Shown one piece after another: positions 1 through 7,972 of a DNA stretch of 64,000 nt. The position numbers were made by a program, and so were the translations under genes. The stretch lies in the NCBI GenBank assembly GCA_934728585.1, contig CAKVDZ010000003.1:124001-188000 (forward strand). The letters run 5' to 3'. This DNA comes from an uncultured Candidatus Melainabacteria bacterium (lineage in GTDB: Bacteria > Cyanobacteriota > Vampirovibrionia > Gastranaerophilales > Gastranaerophilaceae). The notes beneath the pieces are model-generated. The model did no database searches. It was not told the DNA's origin and saw only the letters and a list, made by a program, of their open reading frames with translations. How positions within the stretch are numbered: the stretch's first letter is position 1; each line of letters starts with the position of its first letter.

Positions 1-1467
1 CTTTTTGGACGCAGACCAAAAGGAATTTGGCCACCTGAACAATGCGTAAGCTCTAAAACATTAGAAATGTTGGCTGATTTAGGTGTTGAGTGGACTATTT
101 CCGATGAGGGAATTTTAGCAAACTCAATTAACTTTGAATTTGTTAGAGATTTTAGAGGTTATTTGGCTGACCCTTACCATTTATTAAAGACTTACGAATA
201 CAAGACTCAAAATTCAAAGATAGATGTTATTTTCAGAGATTCTTTAATTCCAAACTTAATCAGTTTTGAATATCCTCACACAGACCCACAAAAGGCAGCA
301 AATGACCTTTACGACAGAATTAAAGTTATTCAAAGCAAAATTTTTGCATCACCTGATGATACACACTTATTAACAATTGCCCTCGACGGTGAAAACTCTT
401 GGGAAAATTACCCAGATGATGGTTCAGAATTTTTAAAAACTATTTATCAATTAATCGAAGATGACACTACATTAGAAACAGTTCTTATCAGCGATTATAT
501 TGAGCAAGACAAAAACAAAAAACAACTTCCAAAAATCTACTCTGGTTCTTGGATTAACAGAAATTTTCAACTTTGGATTGGAGAACCTACAAAAAACCAA
601 GCTTGGAATTTGTTGAAAAAGGTTCGCGACGACTTCACAGAATTTGTTGAAGACAACCCAGATAATCCAAACATAGAAAAGGCTCGTCAAGAATTATACA
701 TGGCAGAAGGTAGTGATTGGTTCTGGTGGTATGGTGAGCCGAACCATTCAGGGCAAGATCATATCTTTGATTACTTGTTCAGAGAACATTTGAAAAATAT
801 TTATAGATTTTTCAATCTTCCAATTCCAACTGTTTTGGAAACTCCGTTAGTAACCCTAAACTTTAATCCGTCAAATATTCCAACAGAATCAATGTCACCT
901 GTTATAGACGGTCAAGATAGAATTGACGACGAATGGCTTAACGCAGGTGTAATCAATCTTCCTGATTTACCAAACGCAGAAGAAGCAAGACTTTTTGAAA
1001 AAATCAAATTTGGTTTTGATAAGGACAACCTTTATTTGAGATTTTACATTGATAATGAAGTTAAAGAAAACAATACAAATGTTGTTCATCAAATGTATTT
1101 GTACTTCAGAAACAAAGACAAACGTCAAAACCTTTCAAACATAAGACTTATCAACAAAACAGAAGACGTATACCAATTAGTACACGAAAAATTTAGCACA
1201 GAACTAAGACTTTCTCTGGTAAACGGCATGTTAAGACCTTTGCAATTTTCTAAATCAATGCAAGGTGGCTTGTGGTATGTGCAAGACCCAGAGTCTGTAA
1301 AAGTAGCTTATGACAACGTTATAGACATAAGTATTCCTTTTGATGTAATAGACATTGATTACGGAGAAATGGTTGAATTTTTCTTTGCAACAGCTGATTT
1401 TGGCATAATGGAAACAGCTATACCGCAAGAACTATTATTAACTATGCAACGTCCAAAAGCCGACTAA
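1..1467 (+). CDS. Glycoside hydrolase family 57 protein, 3' part (5' end outside window)
   Basis: The frame is open from base 1, so the gene starts before the window; the first in-frame ATG at 67 is internal. The first residues carry the GH57 W-x-PE block (GIWPPEQ), the conserved region around the nucleophile Glu in this family, and a later ALDGEN block near residue 120 matches the region carrying the acid/base Asp. GH57 enzymes act on alpha-glucans (amylases, amylopullulanases, branching enzymes); the exact substrate cannot be read here. The last third resembles a beta-rich accessory domain after the catalytic part. The stop overlaps the convergent yjbQ stop by 4 bases. Confidence 0.85.
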   Translation, partial: LFGRRPKGIWPPEQCVSSKTLEMLADLGVEWTISDEGILANSINFEFVRDFRGYLADPYHLLKTYEYKTQNSKIDVIFRDSLIPNLISFEYPHTDPQKAANDLYDRIKVIQSKIFASPDDTHLLTIALDGENSWENYPDDGSEFLKTIYQLIEDDTTLETVLISDYIEQDKNKKQLPKIYSGSWINRNFQLWIGEPTKNQAWNLLKKVRDDFTEFVEDNPDNPNIEKARQELYMAEGSDWFWWYGEPNHSGQDHIFDYLFREHLKNIYRFFNLPIPTVLETPLVTLNFNPSNIPTESMSPVIDGQDRIDDEWLNAGVINLPDLPNAEEARLFEKIKFGFDKDNLYLRFYIDNEVKENNTNVVHQMYLYFRNKDKRQNLSNIRLINKTEDVYQLVHEKFSTELRLSLVNGMLRPLQFSKSMQGGLWYVQDPESVKVAYDNVIDISIPFDVIDIDYGEMVEFFFATADFGIMETAIPQELLLTMQRPKAD

Positions 1468-1880
1468 TATATTATTTGAATATACACTGTTCTTGTACGA
1501 GCTTTATTATCAAAGTCTATTAAAACAACCTGTTGCCAAGTTCCTAGTTGTAACGCTCCATCAATCAACGGTATAGACAGAGAGTTACCCATAATTGCGG
1601 CCCTTACGTGCGCATAACCGTTACCGTCGTGCCAAGTATCATCATGGTGATATTCAATATTTTGTGGCGCAATTCGTTCCAAAGCCTCTGGCAAATCTAC
1701 TAACAACCCTGGTTCAAACTCAATTGTTGTAAGTGAAGCTGTACTTCCTGAAACGTAACACAGAACAGTTGCATCTTTTAGAGAATGAAGATACACACTA
1801 TTTTGAACATTTTTAGTAATATCGATTATATCGGTAAAACCTTGAGTATTGATTTGAAACTTTTCATTAATTATTGGCAT
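1464..1880 (-). CDS. yjbQ: YjbQ/UPF0047 family protein
   Basis: A 138-residue protein of the usual length for the YjbQ (UPF0047) family, a small trimeric beta-sandwich linked to secondary thiamine-phosphate synthase activity. Family blocks are visible: S-x-A-S-L-T-T early, a YHHDDTWHDGNGYAHVR stretch with the conserved His/Asp residues, and GTWQQVVLIDFD near the end. An AAAGGAG ribosome site lies 8-9 bases before the ATG. It is convergent with the GH57 gene, with overlapping stops. The physiological role is uncertain because thiamine-phosphate synthesis is a side activity seen in vitro. Confidence 0.85.
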   Translation of the reverse strand: MPIINEKFQINTQGFTDIIDITKNVQNSVYLHSLKDATVLCYVSGSTASLTTIEFEPGLLVDLPEALERIAPQNIEYHHDDTWHDGNGYAHVRAAIMGNSLSIPLIDGALQLGTWQQVVLIDFDNKARTRTVYIQIIY

Positions 1881-1967
1881 GACAAAACTCCTTTATTTAT
1901 ATATTAAAAAAACAGAGTATCTAAATATGCCTATTTTCAAAAAATCATCACATATTTTTACAATTGC

Positions 1968-1993
1968 AAAAAAAAAGGGGCTGTTTAAGCCCC
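1968..1993 (-). terminator. Intrinsic terminator after the TPR gene
   Basis: GGGGCT/AGCCCC stem (1977-1982 with 1988-1993) followed on the minus strand by nine T. It sits just after the stop of the TPR gene and before yjbQ's upstream region. Confidence 0.85.
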
Positions 1994-2001
1994 GTGAATT
2001 T

Positions 2002-3654
2002 TTATAATTCAAATAGCGAGTGTAATCTTTCTGTAATGTCCGATTCTTGTAAGTCTTCGGTCAATTTATTCATATCAAGTGCCATTTGATAATATTCAGC
2101 AGCTTGAGTTTTGTTTCCTATCATTTCATTTGCACGTCCTGCATTGAAATAAGCTAGAGTATAAGATGGATTTAATTCTATTGCTTTTTCAAAGAATGGT
2201 AATGCGTCTTGAGCACAACCTAGTCCATCAAGGTAAATAACACCTAAGTTATTTTGGGCAATATCAAAATGAGGGTTCAAGTCAATTGCTTTATGCAAAG
2301 AAACCATCGCTTCTTCAATTAAATCGTTTTCCCATAAAGCTAAGCCAATTTTTGAATAAGCTCTAAAATTATCAGGATTTGCGCTAATAGCGTCACAATA
2401 AGCTCTAATTGCATTATCAATATCGCCAGAAGCCATTAATGCATCACCTAATGACAATTTTAAATCATAATTATTTTCGTCTAATTCAATACCCTCTTGG
2501 AATTTTTCAATCGCAAGGTCAAGATTTCCGAATACTTCAGCATAAGTTGAACCTAAAGCATGACATACAATAGCGGTCCATTCGTTGTCTGGATTAATGC
2601 TAATTGCTGTATTGTAATGAGAGATTGCATCTTCGTATAATTCTGCTTTTAAGTATGCGTAAGCTAAAGAATTATGGTAGAAAGGATTTGTCTTATCTTT
2701 TTCTAAAGCTAATTTGAACGCACTTACAGAGTTAACCTTGTCACCTTTGTTTAAGTATAAGTGACCTAATTCATAGTAGATAAATCCTGATTCATCTGGG
2801 TTTAATTCCAACAAGGAAGTATAGTAGTCAATTGTTTCATCAACCATTTCTGGAAAATATGTTTGAGTTAGAGTAGCAAGTTTCATCAAATTGTTTTTGT
2901 TTTTTGAATTTGCTGAAAGGGCTTTTTTATAAGCTTCGTAAGCTTCAATTGACATACCTTCATGTACTGAAATATCACCGATTTTCGAATAGAAAATTTC
3001 CTTATGACCTGTTTTTTCTGCAGCTATGTTATACAAACGAATTGCTGTTTTTTTCATTTTTAAAGACTCTAAAACTTGACCTGCTTTATTGTATGCAAAT
3101 ACTGATAAATCGTCTTTTAAAGAGTGAGTTAAAATTTTCAAAGATGGGATGTCATAAGATAACATTACAGTTCCTGAAATAAAGTAGTATAAAAAGCTAA
3201 TAACGTCTTTAAATTGAGCATTTTTGTTTTTCATTCTGTTTAAAATAGACATAGCAAGCATTAATCTTGGTCTTGCTGATTTAAAACCTGATAAGTTAAC
3301 AGCCTTTTTAAATTCTTCTTCAGCATCAGTGTAATTGTCAGCTAATTTGTCAAAAAATCCTTTATAAAGGCATGCATTAACTGATTTTGGAGAAAAAGTT
3401 AAAGCAGTTTTGCATTGTTCAATAGCAGCATCAACATCAATTTCGCCTTTTTCCCACATTAAAAATGCCAATCTATAATAAGCTTCTGGCAATTCTGGAT
3501 TGTGTTTTGCAGCATTTACATAACCTTCAATTGCTGTATTCCAATCTTCTTCTTGTTGTTTAATCAAATATCTTTGGTGTGCGATTTGTGCTGTTTCTAA
3601 TTCTTTTTGTGCTAGTTTTGTTTCTTCTTCTGATGCAAAAAATTGCTTCGACAT
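2002..3654 (-). CDS. Large tetratricopeptide-repeat protein
   Basis: About 550 residues, almost entirely tandem 34-residue TPR units with typical pattern residues (for example AYYRLAFLMWEKG, AHNNLGVIYLDGLG-type helices). No signal peptide or membrane segment is seen, so a cytoplasmic scaffold or assembly role is likely. The ATG at 3654 (MSKQFF) was chosen because AAGGAG lies 9 bases before it; the longer reading from 3681 would place the ribosome site inside the gene. The partner cannot be inferred; TPR proteins of this kind are often pilus or envelope biogenesis factors. Confidence 0.8.
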   Translation of the reverse strand: MSKQFFASEEETKLAQKELETAQIAHQRYLIKQQEEDWNTAIEGYVNAAKHNPELPEAYYRLAFLMWEKGEIDVDAAIEQCKTALTFSPKSVNACLYKGFFDKLADNYTDAEEEFKKAVNLSGFKSARPRLMLAMSILNRMKNKNAQFKDVISFLYYFISGTVMLSYDIPSLKILTHSLKDDLSVFAYNKAGQVLESLKMKKTAIRLYNIAAEKTGHKEIFYSKIGDISVHEGMSIEAYEAYKKALSANSKNKNNLMKLATLTQTYFPEMVDETIDYYTSLLELNPDESGFIYYELGHLYLNKGDKVNSVSAFKLALEKDKTNPFYHNSLAYAYLKAELYEDAISHYNTAISINPDNEWTAIVCHALGSTYAEVFGNLDLAIEKFQEGIELDENNYDLKLSLGDALMASGDIDNAIRAYCDAISANPDNFRAYSKIGLALWENDLIEEAMVSLHKAIDLNPHFDIAQNNLGVIYLDGLGCAQDALPFFEKAIELNPSYTLAYFNAGRANEMIGNKTQAAEYYQMALDMNKLTEDLQESDITERLHSLFEL

Positions 3655-3761
3655 TTGTAAAATCTCCTTGTGTATGTACAAACTCTTTCGGACAGAGAAA
3701 AAACAAAATTTAGCAAATTAAATCAAAATTCCTCCGTATAGACTAATTTCAAATTTCAAAC

Positions 3762-3790
3762 TTGTTTGAAATAATTAATTATGATAATAT
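3762..3790 (+). promoter_or_regulatory. Candidate sigma-70 promoter for the LysM gene
   Basis: TTGTTT (3762-3767), 17-base spacer, TAATAT (3785-3790), about 40 bases before the ATG of the LysM-domain gene. A GGAGAAGG ribosome site follows at 3820-3827. Confidence 0.45.
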
Positions 3791-3831
3791 TATTTAAGAA
3801 AGTTATATTAGACTGACTGGAGAAGGATAAC

Positions 3832-4416
3832 ATGAAAAGCTCAACATTAAGACGTGCTAATTTGTCTAAAGAAAAAATTCAAGTTCTTGAAGCTTTGGCT
3901 AAATACAGACGTCAAACAATGAATACTTCTAATGCTCCCGTAAAAGCCGTTCCTAAAGAACAATTAAAAGAACGCGAACTTGATCTTTTATGGGATAACT
4001 TCAAACAAAGAACAAAACAAGACAAATCACCTACTGTATACTTAATTACAGGCTTTATAGCTGGTGCAGTTGTAATGCTTATTATTACAACATTAATTAG
4101 TTTTTCTATGAAAACTGTAAATGATTCAGTTTCTGATATTGCAGTAAAACCAGCCGATTCAAAAATTGAAGATTCAGCAATAACATTCATTCCAGCTGAC
4201 AAAGATATCGCTTCTGCAACTTCTGTAAAAGCGACTACTACAGGTGGTTCGCAAGAAACATACACAGTTCAAGAGGGTGATACATTAGAAAGCATTATCA
4301 TTAGATTTTATGGTTCATATCAAATTGAACACGAACAAGCTATTAAAGAAGCAAACCACATGACAAATCCAAACGCTTTACAAATTGGACAAAAGCTTAT
4401 AATTCCGCTTCATTAA
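3832..4416 (+). CDS. Membrane-anchored LysM-domain protein
   Basis: A 194-residue protein with a basic cytoplasmic N-terminus (about 1-63), one transmembrane helix (about 66-90, rich in I, L, V, A, M), a low-complexity linker and a C-terminal LysM domain (about 145-193, with YTVQEGDTLESI and NPNALQIGQKLIIP). LysM domains bind the glycan of peptidoglycan, so the protein probably ties the inner membrane to the wall. No catalytic domain is present. It is a single-gene transcript ending in a strong terminator. Confidence 0.85.
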   Translation: MKSSTLRRANLSKEKIQVLEALAKYRRQTMNTSNAPVKAVPKEQLKERELDLLWDNFKQRTKQDKSPTVYLITGFIAGAVVMLIITTLISFSMKTVNDSVSDIAVKPADSKIEDSAITFIPADKDIASATSVKATTTGGSQETYTVQEGDTLESIIIRFYGSYQIEHEQAIKEANHMTNPNALQIGQKLIIPLH

Positions 4417-4440
4417 TAACTAAAACACTATATTAAAAAA

Positions 4441-4466
4441 GTCCCGAAATTTCGGGGCTTTTTTGT
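4441..4466 (+). terminator. Intrinsic terminator after the LysM gene
   Basis: CCCGAAA/TTTCGGG palindrome (4443-4456) followed by a T-run; the A-run before it makes it usable from both sides. Confidence 0.85.
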
Positions 4467-4527
4467 TAAGAATTTGCCCAAAAGTTTTTTTTAACCTATA
4501 CTTAAGCAAGTTATTAAGGAGTATAAA

Positions 4528-5766
4528 ATGGAATTAGATACAATAAAACAAACAGATCCACAAGTTGCAGAACTTGTAGAAAAAGAACTAAAACGTCAAC
4601 AAGAAACAATCGAGCTTATTGCGAGTGAAAACTTTACATCTCCAGCTGTAATGGCATCTTGCGGAACAGTTTTGACAAACAAATACGCAGAGGGTAAACC
4701 TCACAAACGTTATTACAACGGCTGTGACGTAGTTGACGAGATTGAAGAATTGGCTCAAAAAAGAGCATGCGAACTTTTCCACATGGATCACGCAAACGTT
4801 CAACCTCATTCAGGCGCTCAAGCAAATATGGCAGTGTTTTTCGCACTACTAAAACACGGTGATACAATTTTAGGTATGGATTTATCAAATGGCGGACATC
4901 TTTCACACGGTTGCCCAGTAAACTTTTCTGGTACATATTTTGACGCTAAAAGCTATGGTGTTGACGAAAATGGTAACATTGATTACGAAGATGTTAGGAA
5001 AAAAGCTTTAGAATATAAGCCAAAATTAATCATTTGTGGCGCAAGCAATTATTCAAAAATCATTGATTTCAAAAAATTTAGAGAAATTGCTGACGAAGTT
5101 GGTGCATACTTAATGGCAGATATTGCTCACATCGCAGGGCTTGTAGCAGGTGGAGTTCACCCATCACCAGCAGGTTATGCACATATCGTTACAACTACAA
5201 CTCACAAAACTTTGAGAGGTCCTAGAGGCGGTATTATCATGTGTGATGAAAACTTAGCTCAAACAATTGATAAAGCCGTTTTCCCTGGAATTCAAGGCGG
5301 TCCTTTGGAACACATTATTGCTGGTAAAGCTGTTGCTTTGTTTGAAGCTTCAAAGCCTGAATTTAAAGCTTACGCTGAACAAATTGTTAAAAACGCAAAA
5401 ACTTTAGCAAATACCTTAATGGAAGAAGGTTTAGATATCGTTGGTGGAGGAACAGAAAACCATTTAATGACTTTAGATTTGAGAAAATTAAATAAAACAG
5501 GCAAGGACATGACAAATGTTTTAGAAGTTGTTGGAATTACGGCAAACAAAAATACGGTTCCAAATGACCCTCAAAGTCCTTTCATTACAAGTGGTATAAG
5601 ATTAGGTACAGCGGCAGTTACAACAAGAGGGTTCAAAGAAGATGATATGAAAGAAGTTGCAAAAATCATATCTGGTGCAATTTTCGCTTCTGATAACGAA
5701 GTTGGATTAAAAAATCTTCGCGAAAGATCTTTAAAACTTTGTAAAAAATATCCGTTGTATAATTAA
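4528..5766 (+). CDS. glyA: Serine hydroxymethyltransferase
   Basis: A 412-residue PLP enzyme interconverting serine and glycine with tetrahydrofolate, the main source of one-carbon units. Seen in order: IELIASENFTSPAV near the start, YAEGKPHKRYYNGC, HSGAQANMAVFFALL, and the PLP-lysine block TTTTHKTLRGPRGG around residue 225. The length matches the family exactly. An AAGGAG site lies 6-7 bases before the ATG. It is followed directly by the WecA/TagO-like gene on the same strand with no terminator, so the two are probably co-transcribed. Confidence 0.97.
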   Translation: MELDTIKQTDPQVAELVEKELKRQQETIELIASENFTSPAVMASCGTVLTNKYAEGKPHKRYYNGCDVVDEIEELAQKRACELFHMDHANVQPHSGAQANMAVFFALLKHGDTILGMDLSNGGHLSHGCPVNFSGTYFDAKSYGVDENGNIDYEDVRKKALEYKPKLIICGASNYSKIIDFKKFREIADEVGAYLMADIAHIAGLVAGGVHPSPAGYAHIVTTTTHKTLRGPRGGIIMCDENLAQTIDKAVFPGIQGGPLEHIIAGKAVALFEASKPEFKAYAEQIVKNAKTLANTLMEEGLDIVGGGTENHLMTLDLRKLNKTGKDMTNVLEVVGITANKNTVPNDPQSPFITSGIRLGTAAVTTRGFKEDDMKEVAKIISGAIFASDNEVGLKNLRERSLKLCKKYPLYN

Positions 5767-5794
5767 ATAGAACACATTAATAGGAGATAAAACA

Positions 5795-6874
5795 ATTCTT
5801 ACTTTAGGACAAGCACAAGTACATATTATCGGCGCAATAATTTCGCTTATTTTGGGCGTATTTATTGTACCTTTGGTAATAGCATATTCAAAAAAAGAGG
5901 GCTTAGTTGACCTCCCAAACGAACGAAAAATTCATAAAAAACCCGTTTCAAGACTTGGCGGAGTTGCAATTTGGTCAAGCACAATGCTTACATTCTTGTT
6001 GTTGGTATTTTTAAGTTACTATCCATACGGAAGCTTACTTTCAGGTATTCTTTTGGGTGGTTCGTTAATGTTTTTGTTAGGATTAGTTGACGATGTTTAC
6101 AATTTGAATGCAAAATTCAAATTATTTATTCAAATTGCAATCGTAACTATCGTATATCTTTTAGGGGTTAAAATTGATACAATTTACAACCCATTTGGCG
6201 GAGTTTTCCAACTAGGTTGGTTGTCATACCCAATAACTCTTTTGTGGATTGTTGGCATCTGCAACGCAGTAAACTTTATTGACGGTGTTGACGGACTTGC
6301 TGGTTCTGTAATTACAGTAAATTCAATAACTTTGGCTATTGTAGCAGTTTCAATGACACCATCAAATTCAATCAGCGCATTAATTGCATTTATTTTAGCT
6401 GGTTCAATGCTTGCATTTTTGGCATACAACTTCAACCCAGCAAAAATATTTATGGGGGATTCTGGCGCATTGTTTGCAGGATTTTTACTTGCATCACTAT
6501 CAATAACTGGGGTTATGAAAACTGCAACTTTGGCGATTTTCTTACCATTTGTAGTTTTAGCCGTACCAATTATGGATATAACTTTTTCAAGCTTAAGACG
6601 TATCTTAAAAGGTACTTCACCATTTGTAGCTGATGCAGAACATATTCACCATAAATTGTTGAAAGCAGGTTTTTCACAAAACAAAACCGTTGCAATACTT
6701 ACTCTTGTTGCAATCGTAGGTGGCGCAATTGCGACAGCTCTTGTAGGTTCAATAGGTCACTACATAATTTATATGGTAATCTTGTTGCTTATAATGTTTG
6801 GCTTGAGTTTGATTGCTATTACAAGAAAGAAAAACATTAATCCGCTAAAAGACAACGATAATAAAAAAGATTAG
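5795..6874 (+). CDS. WecA/TagO/MraY-type undecaprenyl-phosphate sugar-1-phosphate transferase (ATT start proposed)
   Basis: Polytopic membrane enzyme of the glycosyltransferase-4 family that links UDP-sugar-1-phosphate to undecaprenyl phosphate, the first step of surface-glycan synthesis. Family marks are RKIHKKPVSRLGG near the start, LVDDVYNLNAKFK, NFIDGVDGLAG, FMGDSGALFAGFLLA and the cytoplasmic HIHHKLL motif. No ATG or GTG occurs between the in-frame stop at 5768 and the first helix. The TTG at 5852 would cut the first membrane helix in half. ATT at 5795 has AGGAG (5782-5786) 8 bases before it and yields a full first helix and 359 residues, so I use it. The exact sugar substrate is not determined. 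Confidence 0.85.
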   Translation: MLTLGQAQVHIIGAIISLILGVFIVPLVIAYSKKEGLVDLPNERKIHKKPVSRLGGVAIWSSTMLTFLLLVFLSYYPYGSLLSGILLGGSLMFLLGLVDDVYNLNAKFKLFIQIAIVTIVYLLGVKIDTIYNPFGGVFQLGWLSYPITLLWIVGICNAVNFIDGVDGLAGSVITVNSITLAIVAVSMTPSNSISALIAFILAGSMLAFLAYNFNPAKIFMGDSGALFAGFLLASLSITGVMKTATLAIFLPFVVLAVPIMDITFSSLRRILKGTSPFVADAEHIHHKLLKAGFSQNKTVAILTLVAIVGGAIATALVGSIGHYIIYMVILLLIMFGLSLIAITRKKNINPLKDNDNKKD

Positions 6875-6894
6875 TTTTTCAACTAATCTTTTTT
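6863..6894. terminator. Bidirectional intrinsic terminator
   Basis: AAAAAAGATTAGT (6863-6875) pairs with ACTAATCTTTTTT (6882-6894). The stop codon of the WecA/TagO-like gene lies inside the stem. It can also end the leftward pseudopilin transcript. Confidence 0.8.
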
Positions 6895-6917
6895 ATTATA
6901 TCAATAACATCAATTCA

Positions 6918-7643
6918 CTATTTACAACTAGTTTTTGTACCCCAGACTAATTCATCTGGACATTTCAAGTAATCCAAGTTACCGTTTTGAATTACCCATG
7001 CTGTTGTGTAGTTTTTAGTAAAAGCTTCACCACTATCTGTGCCATTTGTTGGATAAGACGGATAAATAGTATTTTTTTGTACGTAATCGTAATCATCAAA
7101 CCCTAAACCAAAATCAAAAAGATCTATACCTTGAAAATTTTTACCCTTATTTGGACCGTCTATATCGACTCTTATTCTATTTGAATAATGTCCACCAATT
7201 AAAAACAAAACTGATGTTCCATCAGCTAAAACTACATTATAAGAACCATCTGGATGGTCATCATAAGATTCACCACTGTCACTCCCATCGGAATACGTAA
7301 CATTCGTCGAAGCAAAACAACCACTTTCCTCTTGCCCACAGTTTTTTGATACTTTCATAAATTCTACCATACGCTCAGCAAAGCGTTTAGTTTTGGCTTC
7401 AATATCATCACCGTCATTTTGAAACCATTCATCAAGCGGTCCATAAACCGCTTGAGCACGCCCCAAGGCATCTTCTAAATTTGAATATATCTTCTTAACC
7501 TTTGCAACTTTTTCACGGTCGCCTGTTGATTGGTTTAAGTTCGGTATAGTAAGCGCAGCAACCACACCGATAATACCCATTACAACAAGTGTTTCGGCTA
7601 ACGTAAATGCAAGGGCTTTTGCAAATGAAGAAGTCTTTGTCAT
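6918..7643 (-). CDS. Type II/IV pseudopilin-like protein (prepilin N-terminal methylation motif)
   Basis: From the ATG at 7643 the protein has a short basic leader, the prepilin cleavage motif in the form A/FTLAE (Ala in place of the usual Gly at -1) and a single hydrophobic helix (about residues 17-37), then a globular part with VVLADGTSVLF and VDIDGPNKG blocks and a Cys pair near the C-terminus. Such proteins are cleaved by prepilin peptidase and join pilus-like fibres or secretion pseudopili. The open frame runs further upstream through a HAELVSAS-coding palindrome to a TTG at 7787, and no ribosome site precedes 7643, so the true start is uncertain. A promoter and ribosome site lie still further upstream, ahead of a poly-G tract. 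Confidence 0.8.
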   Translation of the reverse strand: MTKTSSFAKALAFTLAETLVVMGIIGVVAALTIPNLNQSTGDREKVAKVKKIYSNLEDALGRAQAVYGPLDEWFQNDGDDIEAKTKRFAERMVEFMKVSKNCGQEESGCFASTNVTYSDGSDSGESYDDHPDGSYNVVLADGTSVLFLIGGHYSNRIRVDIDGPNKGKNFQGIDLFDFGLGFDDYDYVQKNTIYPSYPTNGTDSGEAFTKNYTTAWVIQNGNLDYLKCPDELVWGTKTSCK

Positions 7644-7717
7644 TCTAAAACGCTCAATGAACGCACTTAAAATGGTCTTGCGATGTTCAATCTTGTTTTT
7701 TACAAGACCTATAGGAG

Positions 7718-7738
7718 ATGCTGAAACGAGTTCAGCAT
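7718..7738. repeat. REP-like palindrome (HAELVSAS-coding type)
   Basis: ATGCTGAA and TTCAGCAT arms separated by 5 bases. Read leftward in the pseudopilin frame it encodes the peptide HAELVSAS, a signature I recall from dispersed palindromic elements in several bacterial groups. It lies in the 5' extension of the pseudopilin frame. Confidence 0.6.
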
Positions 7739-7807
7739 GACATAATATTTTTACACTCTCAAAAAATCGTTTTGTGCGTTCGTGCAAAGTAGCGTTACTA
7801 CTAGGGT

Positions 7808-7861
7808 TTACCCCCCCCCCCCGAAAGGTTGAGTTACTTTATTTACAATACTTTCAGCCAT
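7808..7861 (-). CDS. 17-codon leader ORF ending just after the poly-G tract
   Basis: ATG at 7861 has GAGG nine bases upstream and a good promoter before it. It reads MAESIVNKVTQPF, then four Gly codons made by the G tract, then TAA. With 13 G instead of 12 (or 10, or 16) the frame would run on into the pseudopilin frame. It may be a leader peptide or the out-of-frame start of the pseudopilin gene. Confidence 0.4.
   Translation of the reverse strand: MAESIVNKVTQPFGGGG
7811..7822. repeat. Homopolymer tract of 12 C (poly-G on the minus strand)
   Basis: Twelve consecutive C on the plus strand in otherwise AT-rich sequence, between the promoter/ribosome site and the pseudopilin frame. Tracts of this length are prone to slipped-strand length change. 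Confidence 0.95.
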
Positions 7862-7883
7862 ATTAAAAATCCTCTTTTTCATC

Positions 7884-7912
7884 AGTATAAATGATTTTTT
7901 GTTATTTTTCAA
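7884..7912 (-). promoter_or_regulatory. Strong sigma-70-type promoter upstream of the pseudopilin locus
   Basis: Minus strand TTGAAA (7907-7912), 17-base spacer, TATACT (7884-7889). The expected start of transcription is about 7877, just ahead of the GAGG and ATG of the leader ORF. Confidence 0.6.
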
Positions 7913-7972
7913 CCCTTTTGAAAAATTTACGAGGCTTTAGACTTATTGACTTATTAAGTAAAAGCCAAACTA

